Positions 1 through 4,675 of a DNA stretch of 5,957 nucleotides are shown one piece after another. Source of the stretch: Neisseriaceae bacterium. GTDB lineage: Bacteria; Pseudomonadota; Gammaproteobacteria; Burkholderiales; Neisseriaceae. Each line of letters starts with the position of its first letter. The stretch's first letter is position 1. Position numbers and translations under genes: made by a program. The notes under the pieces were generated by a model, which saw only the letters and a list, made by a program, of their open reading frames with translations, was not told the origin of the DNA and did not search any database. The stretch spans positions 1-5,957 of the forward strand of contig JAGNPU010000130.1 in the NCBI GenBank assembly GCA_017989485.1, written 5' to 3'.

Positions 1-1186
1 CGGTGACAAAACGCACGCGCTGGCGTTTGGCTTTGGGCGTACAGAACTCCACCAAATCGTCGATGACGTCATGCAGGCCAAACAGTTCTTTTTTAAACGG
101 CTCACGCTGGCGGGTAAAGTCCATCATGCGGTGGATGATTTCACCGGCGCGCAGTGCGGTGGCCGTGGTTTTTTTGATGGGGTATTCAATGTCGGCCCAG
201 GTGACGTCGCGCTCTTGGGCAAAACGCCGCTCAATGCCACGCAAGTAGTTGACGATGGCGGTCAGCGGCTGGTTGAGCTCATGGGCCAGGCTAGAGGCCA
301 GTTCGCCCATGGCCACCATGCGCCCAGCGTGGTCAATCTCGGTTTGGTATTGGGTGAGTTTGGCTTCGGCCTGCTTGGCTTCGGTGAGGTCGTGGGCCAC
401 GAGGGAAAAATACTCCAGTTCTGCCGTCATCGACATATGGGCCAACACCTCTAAGGAGACGGGCAGTGTTTGATGGCCATCACCGTGGCACATCGTGAGC
501 TCACCACGCCAGCTGCCGTGCAGGCTGGCCTGAACCAGGGCATGGTGTAATAAATGGTGATGGTCGGCCGCGGGGAAGAGGTCGGCCAAGGTCAGGTGTT
601 CGGGCGGCGTTTGGTGTTGCCATAAGGTGCTGCGGGCGGCCTCGTTGACGTATTTAATGTCATGTTGCAACGACGCAAAAATCACCATGTCGCTGGTGCT
701 TTCCATGACCTGAACCAGGCGGCGATTGGTTTGGTCGGCCAAGATTCTATGGCTGACGTCGCGCGAGACGACCAGGATTTCTTTGATGTGGCCGCTGTGC
801 TTGTCGCGTATGGTGCGGCTGGTGCTTTCCAGCCAAATGTAGGCGCCACTTTTGCTGCGAAAGCGATAGGTATGGGTGTACATGCCGCGGCTGTAGTTGA
901 CGTTACGGGTGCGGCGTTTGAAGTTTTCGACGTCGTCGGGATGGTATAAATCATAGGCCGACACGCCGATGATTTCTTCGACGCTATACCCCAATAAATG
1001 GGTGATGGCGGGGGAGGCATAAATAAAACAGCCGCGCTCGGGGGTGTGGCGCGAAATCATGTCGGTCGACTGCTCGGCCATTTCTGCCAACATCCGGTTG
1101 CGCTCGGCCTCGTCGGCCAAGGCCGCCAGTTTTGTTTGCTGTGCCATGCTCACATAATCCAATTGTCGGAACGAGAGAGTATACAT
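1..1186 (-). CDS. PAS-PAS sensor histidine kinase, FixL/TtrS-like (partial, 3' end outside window)
   Basis: This is the N-terminal 395 residues of a two-component sensor kinase, read on the minus strand and open to base 1. Two PAS folds are visible. The first, about residues 38-148, has YASPAITHLLGYSVEEIIG, then YHPDD and a SRDVS end. The second is about residues 153-270. A short helical linker leads to a HisKA dimerisation domain, about 288-360, with MGELASSLAHELNQPLTAI; His302 is the expected phosphorylated residue. The HELNQPL form is typical of FixL/TtrS/DctB-like kinases. The HATPase domain should lie beyond the window. No signal peptide or membrane segment is seen, so a cytosolic sensor is inferred. 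The PAS domains lack the FixL haem-pocket context I would recognise, so the ligand is unknown. The start at 1186 has AGG six bases upstream; an in-frame ATG at 1147 is the alternative. It lies 73 bp after the hydrolase gene, probably in the same transcript. Confidence 0.88.
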   Translation of the reverse strand, partial: MYTLSFRQLDYVSMAQQTKLAALADEAERNRMLAEMAEQSTDMISRHTPERGCFIYASPAITHLLGYSVEEIIGVSAYDLYHPDDVENFKRRTRNVNYSRGMYTHTYRFRSKSGAYIWLESTSRTIRDKHSGHIKEILVVSRDVSHRILADQTNRRLVQVMESTSDMVIFASLQHDIKYVNEAARSTLWQHQTPPEHLTLADLFPAADHHHLLHHALVQASLHGSWRGELTMCHGDGHQTLPVSLEVLAHMSMTAELEYFSLVAHDLTEAKQAEAKLTQYQTEIDHAGRMVAMGELASSLAHELNQPLTAIVNYLRGIERRFAQERDVTWADIEYPIKKTTATALRAGEIIHRMMDFTRQREPFKKELFGLHDVIDDLVEFCTPKAKRQRVRFVT

Positions 1187-1209
1187 GATCTGCCTATCTT
1201 CCCCTACGG

Positions 1210-1256
1210 CAACGCCCAACGCGGCCCTGATGATTAAGGCCTGGCGTTGGGCGTTG
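1210..1256 (-). repeat. Strong stem-loop between hydrolase and kinase genes
   Basis: A perfect 13-bp inverted repeat, CAACGCCCAACGC at 1210-1222 and GCGTTGGGCGTTG at 1244-1256, encloses a 21-base spacer. In the spacer GGCC (1223-1226) can pair with GGCC (1238-1241), which extends the stem after a two-base bulge. It begins three bases past the hydrolase stop codon in the minus-strand transcript. It has no T-run on the exit side, so it is not a classical intrinsic terminator. An mRNA-stabilising or partial-readthrough hairpin between hydrolase and kinase is an alternative. Confidence 0.7.
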
Positions 1257-1259
1257 GTG

Positions 1260-1805
1260 TTAGCGCAACAAAAGTTTGCTAAAGAGTTTGAACTGCGGGT
1301 GGCTGGCGTCGCGTACCCACTCAAAGCCCAACATTTCGGCACTGATGATGTGGATGCCGGCCTGGCGCATGCGCTGGCAGGCCCATTCGGTTTCCTGCGG
1401 ATTGCGGGCCGAAATGGCGTCGGCCACCACGTACACGGTTTTGCCCTGGGCCAAGAAGCCAAACGCGCTTTCGACGATGCAGGCCTGAGCCTCCATGCCG
1501 CACAAGATCACGCTGCTTTTGCCGGTCAAGGCCAGACGGCGACAGAACTCGTCCGAATCGGCACAGGAAAACACGGTTTTGCCGGTAAAGGCCTCTTGGC
1601 CCATCAGCGCGACCAAGGCGTCGGCGCTGTGGCCCAAGCCTTGAGGGTATTGCTCTGAGCCCAATACGGGCACGTCTAGCGCCTGCGCTAGGGTGATTAA
1701 GGCCGCGCACTTTTGCACCAAGGCTTCACTTTGGTGGATGCCGCCGAGCAAACGGCTTTGCACGTCGATCACCAATAGGGCACTGTCTTTGACATCGACT
1801 AACAT
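1260..1805 (-). CDS. Isochorismatase-family cysteine hydrolase (ISOC1/2-like, nicotinamidase-related)
   Basis: A 181-residue alpha/beta hydrolase of the isochorismatase superfamily, at the usual length for the compact single-domain form. Visible landmarks are LLVIDVQ with Asp14, SEQYPQGLG at 50-58, FTGKTVFSC with Lys76, and CGMEAQACI with Cys109. Asp14, Lys76 and Cys109 match the family's Asp-Lys-Cys triad. The EQYPxGLG motif and the C-terminal HPQFKLFSKLL resemble the ISOC1/ISOC2/YcaC-like branch rather than true nicotinamidase or isochorismatase, so the substrate is unknown. It probably hydrolyses an amide or similar bond in the cytosol. The start at 1805 is chosen because AAGGA lies six bases upstream; the ATG at 1811 would abut that site. 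It follows the MaoC gene by 28 bp, so co-transcription is likely. The longer open frame running upstream to 1952 overlaps the MaoC gene and is not used. Confidence 0.9.
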   Translation of the reverse strand: MLVDVKDSALLVIDVQSRLLGGIHQSEALVQKCAALITLAQALDVPVLGSEQYPQGLGHSADALVALMGQEAFTGKTVFSCADSDEFCRRLALTGKSSVILCGMEAQACIVESAFGFLAQGKTVYVVADAISARNPQETEWACQRMRQAGIHIISAEMLGFEWVRDASHPQFKLFSKLLLR

Positions 1806-1811
1806 AGTCAT

Positions 1812-1816
1812 TCCTT
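1812..1816 (-). promoter_or_regulatory. Ribosome binding site for the isochorismatase-family gene
   Basis: AAGGA on the minus strand lies six bases before ATG 1805 and directly against ATG 1811. The spacing favours 1805 as the translated start. Confidence 0.6.
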
Positions 1817-1833
1817 TTCTGAGGGGTTGAGGC

Positions 1834-2271
1834 TTAGGCGTCTTTAGGGCGACGGTCCACCATATTGGTGGCGACGCCGGTGGCCACGACTTGGCCCTTA
1901 ACGGTGCAGACCGTTTCCAGCTTGACGCGACGACGTTCGGTGTCGATCTCAATCACGGTGGCGGTGGCGGTCACGGTGTCGCCGATGTGAACAGGCGCTT
2001 TGAAACTCAGCTGTTGATCAATGTAAATGGCGCCAGGGCCAGGCAGGCGCGTGCCCAAAACCGCAGAAATCAAGCCGGCGCTGAACATGCCGTGGACGAT
2101 GCGTTGGCCAAAACGGGTGGTGGCCGCGTATTCGGCATTAATGTGCACCGGATTGTCGTCGCCGGTGACGCCGGCAAACAACACCACGTCTGCATCGGTA
2201 ATGGTTTTGGCGTAGGCCGCGCTCATGCCTAGGGTTAAGTCTTCTAAATAGTAGCCATGTAAGTTGGTCAT
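1834..2271 (-). CDS. MaoC-like (R)-specific enoyl-CoA hydratase (PhaJ type)
   Basis: A 145-residue single hot-dog-fold protein, close to the usual size of short PhaJ/MaoC hydratases. The hydratase-2 motif is clear: GDDNPVHINAEYAATTRFG at residues 37-55, followed by IVHGM at 58-62. Asp38 and His43 have the Asp-x5-His spacing of the catalytic pair in Aeromonas PhaJ. The enzyme is expected to add water to trans-2-enoyl-CoA, giving (R)-3-hydroxyacyl-CoA, in the cytosol and as a dimer. Such products feed polyhydroxyalkanoate synthase or other (R)-3-hydroxyacyl-CoA users. The start at 2271 has AAAAGG five bases upstream. It is the first gene of the leftward cluster and diverges from malonyl-CoA decarboxylase. 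Chain-length preference cannot be read from sequence. A general MaoC dehydratase acting on another CoA ester is the main alternative. Confidence 0.9.
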   Translation of the reverse strand: MTNLHGYYLEDLTLGMSAAYAKTITDADVVLFAGVTGDDNPVHINAEYAATTRFGQRIVHGMFSAGLISAVLGTRLPGPGAIYIDQQLSFKAPVHIGDTVTATATVIEIDTERRRVKLETVCTVKGQVVATGVATNMVDRRPKDA

Positions 2272-2313
2272 ATTAGCCTTTTCAGTTGGGTTTTCTTCGG
2301 GTTAGTGAGTGTC

Positions 2314-2342
2314 ACTTTAAGGGTATTCCAACATAAAAGCAA
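2314..2342 (-). promoter_or_regulatory. Candidate sigma-70 promoter for the leftward cluster
   Basis: On the minus strand TTGCTT (2342-2337) and TAAAGT (2319-2314) are separated by 17 bases. This would start transcription near 2306, about 35 bases before the MaoC ATG. Both boxes are only partial matches to consensus. The -35 box lies inside the large dyad, so a protein bound there would block it. Confidence 0.3.
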
Positions 2343-2364
2343 GTATTAATACTTGATTTATGTT
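2330..2364. promoter_or_regulatory. Extended palindrome, likely operator
   Basis: The core CAAGTATTAATACTTG (2340-2355) is a perfect 16-bp palindrome. It is flanked by AACATAAA (2330-2337) and its exact complement TTTATGTT (2357-2364), offset by a two-versus-one-base interruption. The whole 35-bp element is thus nearly self-complementary and sits almost midway between the divergent start codons. This form fits a site for one or two dimers of a regulator such as a TetR, GntR or MerR type. I do not recognise the motif as that of a named regulator, and no regulator gene is in the window. Confidence 0.6.
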
Positions 2365-2392
2365 TTTGACTCTGTTAGCCTGAAATCACATT

Positions 2393-2409
2393 GAGCCACC
2401 GCTTGGCTC
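2393..2409 (+). repeat. Small hairpin in the decarboxylase leader
   Basis: GAGCCA (2393-2398) and TGGCTC (2404-2409) form a perfect six-base-pair stem with a five-base loop. It ends 13 bases before the decarboxylase ribosome binding site. It could be a leader RNA hairpin or a second operator; chance is not excluded. Confidence 0.4.
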
Positions 2410-2422
2410 GGCACCATATCCA

Positions 2423-2427
2423 GGGAG
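2423..2427 (+). promoter_or_regulatory. Ribosome binding site for malonyl-CoA decarboxylase
   Basis: GGGAG lies seven bases before ATG 2435 but only one base before ATG 2429. The spacing decides for the 2435 start. Confidence 0.65.
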
Positions 2428-2434
2428 AATGACC

Positions 2435-3835
2435 ATGAACCATGCCTCTACCAGCCTATTTGATAAGGCCTTGAAAAGCTGGTTGCCTAAGAGCTGGCGC
2501 GGCCAGGAGGGCGCGACGGTGTCTGCTTCGCCCTCGGCCTTGTCCCCCAATCTGGATGGCAAAGACATCGACACCTTACGGCAGTGGATAGACAGCTGCC
2601 TCGCCAAGGATGGCTGTCAGGTCACCGCCCGTGCCCGCGCCGCCACCTTAGGCACGCACTTTTTACACTTAAGCGACTTAGGGCGGCTGCGGTTTTTGCG
2701 GCTATTGGCCGAAAGCGACTATGGCGTTGAGGCCGAGCCATTACAAGCCGCGATTGTGGCCTGGCAGCAGTGCCACGACGGTGCCGCTTGCGCGCTGCCC
2801 GAGCCTAAGGTTAAGGCCGAGCAAGCGCTGCGCCAGGCGCTGGAACCGCGCCGAATTAAGCTGTTAAAACAGTTTAATGGGCTGCAGTCGGGGGTCAAGT
2901 TTTTAGTGGATTTGCGCGCCGAAGTGTTGCGTCTGTTAAAGAAAAATCCGGAGCTTGCCCCCTTAGAGGCCGATTTAAAAAACCTGCTCAGCAGCTGGTT
3001 CGACATTGGCCTGTTGCAGCTAGAGCAAATTCGCTGGCAGTCCAGTGCCGAAATCCTGGAAAAGCTGATTGCCTATGAGGCCGTGCACACGATTAAGAGC
3101 TGGAAAGATTTAAAAAACCGCTTGGATTCAGACCGCCGCTGCTTTGCTTTTTTCCACCCCAGCATGCCGAAAGAGCCGTTGATTTTTGTTGAGGTGGCTT
3201 TGGTCAAAGGCATTGCCGACAGCGTGCAAAAGCTTTTGGACGAAGAGGCGCCTTTGGAAGACTTAAGCAAGGCCGACACCGCCATATTTTACTCCATCTC
3301 CAATGCCCAAATGGGCCTGGCTGGGATTAGCTTTGGCAATTTCTTGATCAAGCAGGTGGTGCAAGAGCTGCGTGATGAGTTTGCCCAGCTAAAGCATTTT
3401 GCCACCTTGTCGCCCATGCCGGGGTTCAACCGCTGGTTGAGCGGTTTGGATGAGGCGGCATTAATGCCCTTGCCCGGTGGCAAAGAGTGGTTGCAGCTCA
3501 ATGGCCACGCGGCCACGAGCAAGCCCAAAAAAATCGCCAAAGGGGAAGACCCCAAAAAAGACGCCTTGCTTCGCCTGGCCGTGCATTACCTGAGCGTGGT
3601 CAAACGCGATGGCAAAACCGCCAAAGACCCCGTGGCCCACTTTCATTTGAGCAATGGGGCGCAGCTGTGCCAAATCAACTGGCAGGCCGATACCTCGGAA
3701 AAAGGCCAAAAAGAAGCGGCCAGCATGATGGTGAACTACCTTTATGAGCTGCCCAAAATCGAGGCGCGCAGCCAACAGTATTCAGAACGCGGCAGCATTG
3801 CCCTGTCGCGTCAGGTGCAAAAATTAATCAAGTAG
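2435..3835 (+). CDS. Malonyl-CoA decarboxylase (MatA/MCD family)
   Basis: A 466-residue malonyl-CoA decarboxylase, about the length of rhizobial MatA. It converts malonyl-CoA to acetyl-CoA and CO2; the family can also act on methylmalonyl-CoA. A helical N-terminal domain (about residues 40-180) precedes the acetyltransferase-like catalytic domain. Diagnostic stretches are FFHPSMPKEPLIFVEVALVK (239-258), ADTAIFYSISNAQMGLAGIS (280-299), FGNFLIKQVV, LSPMPGF (325-331), FHLSNGA (403-409) and INWQADTSEKG (414-424). Ser326 and His404 appear to match the catalytic Ser-His pair of human MCD, judged from memory of the family. A lysine-rich linker (residues 362-376) precedes the last segment. No targeting signal is seen, so it should be cytosolic. 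It leads the rightward cluster, 80 bp before the reductase gene. There is no matB or matC neighbour, which argues against a dedicated malonate-use operon, at least on the visible side. Confidence 0.96.
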   Translation: MNHASTSLFDKALKSWLPKSWRGQEGATVSASPSALSPNLDGKDIDTLRQWIDSCLAKDGCQVTARARAATLGTHFLHLSDLGRLRFLRLLAESDYGVEAEPLQAAIVAWQQCHDGAACALPEPKVKAEQALRQALEPRRIKLLKQFNGLQSGVKFLVDLRAEVLRLLKKNPELAPLEADLKNLLSSWFDIGLLQLEQIRWQSSAEILEKLIAYEAVHTIKSWKDLKNRLDSDRRCFAFFHPSMPKEPLIFVEVALVKGIADSVQKLLDEEAPLEDLSKADTAIFYSISNAQMGLAGISFGNFLIKQVVQELRDEFAQLKHFATLSPMPGFNRWLSGLDEAALMPLPGGKEWLQLNGHAATSKPKKIAKGEDPKKDALLRLAVHYLSVVKRDGKTAKDPVAHFHLSNGAQLCQINWQADTSEKGQKEAASMMVNYLYELPKIEARSQQYSERGSIALSRQVQKLIK

Positions 3836-3871
3836 GCGCCGCGAGTGTGGCGCGCTATGCCCAACCCGAAT

Positions 3872-3891
3872 GCGGTCACAAGCGTGGCCGC
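3872..3891 (+). repeat. Intercistronic hairpin before the reductase gene
   Basis: GCGGTC (3872-3877) can pair with GGCCGC (3886-3891), including one G-U pair, around an eight-base loop. It lies 12 bases upstream of the reductase ribosome binding site in the 80-bp gap after the decarboxylase stop. No T-run follows, so it is not a terminator. I see no convincing promoter in this gap, and co-transcription of the two genes is the simplest reading. Confidence 0.3.
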
Positions 3892-3903
3892 GACACAACC
3901 AAC

Positions 3904-3908
3904 AGGAG
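3904..3908 (+). promoter_or_regulatory. Ribosome binding site for the acetoacetyl-CoA reductase
   Basis: AGGAG lies seven bases before ATG 3916. It fixes that start against the 23-codon in-frame extension reaching back to 3847, which has no such site and does not resemble the family. Confidence 0.8.
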
Positions 3909-3915
3909 TCTCAAC

Positions 3916-4662
3916 ATGGAACAAAAAACAGCAGTGGTGACCGGTGCCCACGGCGGCCTAGGTGAAGCAATGTGCAAAGCGTTGATTGAACAAGGCCGTA
4001 AAGTCATTGGCACCTATTACCCCGGTGCCGCCACCGAAGCCGCCGCTTTGGCCTGGCAAAAAGAGATGAGCGCTGCAGGCTGTGCCTTGGCCTTATACCC
4101 GCTAGACGTGACCGATTTTGATGCCTGCGTGGCGTTTTACGCTCAGGCTCAGGCCGATCATGGCCCCATCAGCATCTTGGTCAACAATGCCGGCATCACC
4201 CGTGATGCACCGATTAAGCGCATGAGCATCGATCAGTGGCGCGCCGTCATCGACACCAACCTGAGCGCCATGTTCAATATGGTTCAGCCGGTGTTTGACG
4301 CCATGTGCACGCAAGGCTGGGGCCGCATCGTCAATATTTCTTCTTTGAATGGCGAAAAAGGTCAGTTTGGCCAATCTAACTATTCGGCCGCCAAGGCAGG
4401 GGTTTATGGTTTGACCAAGTCTTTGGCCCAAGAAGGCGCACGCAAAGGCGTGACCGCCAACTCGGTGTCGCCAGGCTATATTGACACGCCTATGGTGCGC
4501 CAGGTGCCAGAAGACATTTTGAACAAGATTATTGCCGGCGTGCCGGTGGGTCGCTTGGGGACGCCAGAAGACATTTCGCGCGCCGTTGCTTTTTTAACCG
4601 CAGACGACGCTGGCTACATCACGGGCACCAACCTGTCTGTGAACGGCGGCCAATACATGTAA
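3916..4662 (+). CDS. phaB: Acetoacetyl-CoA reductase, PhaB-type short-chain dehydrogenase
   Basis: A 248-residue classical short-chain dehydrogenase, close in length to Cupriavidus PhaB (246). It should reduce acetoacetyl-CoA to (R)-3-hydroxybutyryl-CoA in the cytosol, probably as a tetramer. The nucleotide motif TGAHGGLG is at 9-16 and NNAGITRD at 90-97. The catalytic set is Asn115, Ser143, Tyr156 and Lys160 (YSAAK). PhaB hallmarks are GWGRIVNISS (134-143), NGEKGQFGQSNY (145-156) and SPGYIDTPM (185-193), which separate it from FabG 3-oxoacyl-ACP reductases. The loop after the second beta strand (GTYYPGAAT, 32-40) has no basic residue, unlike the Arg-containing loop of NADPH-using Cupriavidus PhaB. 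Cofactor choice is therefore uncertain. It lies between the decarboxylase and the acyl-CoA dehydrogenase, with only 13 bases to the latter. No thiolase or PHA synthase gene is in view. Confidence 0.93.
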   Translation: MEQKTAVVTGAHGGLGEAMCKALIEQGRKVIGTYYPGAATEAAALAWQKEMSAAGCALALYPLDVTDFDACVAFYAQAQADHGPISILVNNAGITRDAPIKRMSIDQWRAVIDTNLSAMFNMVQPVFDAMCTQGWGRIVNISSLNGEKGQFGQSNYSAAKAGVYGLTKSLAQEGARKGVTANSVSPGYIDTPMVRQVPEDILNKIIAGVPVGRLGTPEDISRAVAFLTADDAGYITGTNLSVNGGQYM

Positions 4663-4675
4663 GGGAGTAGGACAC

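Larger units (their letters stand above)
2272..2434. promoter_or_regulatory. Divergent control region between MaoC and malonyl-CoA decarboxylase genes
   Basis: These 163 bases separate the two divergent start codons and are visibly more AT-rich than the flanking genes, above all at 2315-2370. They must hold the promoters of both clusters. They contain a 35-bp dyad centred at about 2347, a possible leftward promoter, and a small hairpin near the decarboxylase start. For the rightward genes, TTGACT at 2366-2371 is a fair -35 box, but the best -10 candidate downstream (CACATT, 2387-2392) is poor. The rightward promoter is therefore not assigned and may need an activator. Confidence 0.75.

Noticed and set aside
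71..949. Plus-strand open frames opposite the kinase (71-454, 662-949 and smaller ones)
   Set aside because: The minus strand carries an unbroken PAS-PAS-HisKA reading frame here; the plus-strand frames have no recognisable motif or clear ribosome binding site and are antisense shadows.
682..1020. Minus-strand open frame of 112 codons in a second frame of the kinase region
   Set aside because: It overlaps the PAS domains in another frame and has a Ser/Ala/Pro-rich composition typical of out-of-frame translation.
1185..1658. Plus-strand open frame opposite the hydrolase gene
   Set aside because: The opposite strand encodes an isochorismatase-family protein with its full catalytic triad; this frame has no family resemblance.
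1806..1952. 49-codon upstream extension of the isochorismatase-family gene
   Set aside because: It overlaps the end of the MaoC gene, has Trp/Pro/Ser-rich out-of-frame composition, and the good ribosome binding site lies before ATG 1805.
1891..2232. Plus-strand open frame opposite the MaoC gene
   Set aside because: The minus-strand frame carries the complete hydratase-2 motif; the plus frame is a Gly/Val/Ala-rich shadow.
2304..2316. AGTGA-GTG-TCACT small dyad in the MaoC leader
   Set aside because: Arms are only five bases with no extension or repeat copy nearby; expected by chance at this length.
1803..2437. Both the hydrolase and the decarboxylase begin with an ATG-AC(T/C)-ATG double start
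   Set aside because: Curious symmetry, but the ribosome binding site spacing favours the second ATG in both cases and such pairs arise readily by chance.
3461..3775. Minus-strand and alternative plus-strand frames inside the decarboxylase gene
   Set aside because: The decarboxylase frame is continuous and matches family motifs from end to end across this stretch.
3836..3853. GCGCC...GGCGC hairpin right after the decarboxylase stop, considered as a terminator
   Set aside because: The stem is only five base pairs with an eight-base loop and there is no T-run, and the next gene lies close downstream in the same direction.
3847..3915. N-terminal extension of the reductase
   Set aside because: No ribosome binding site at the early ATG-like start, no homology to the family, and AGGAG is correctly placed for ATG 3916.
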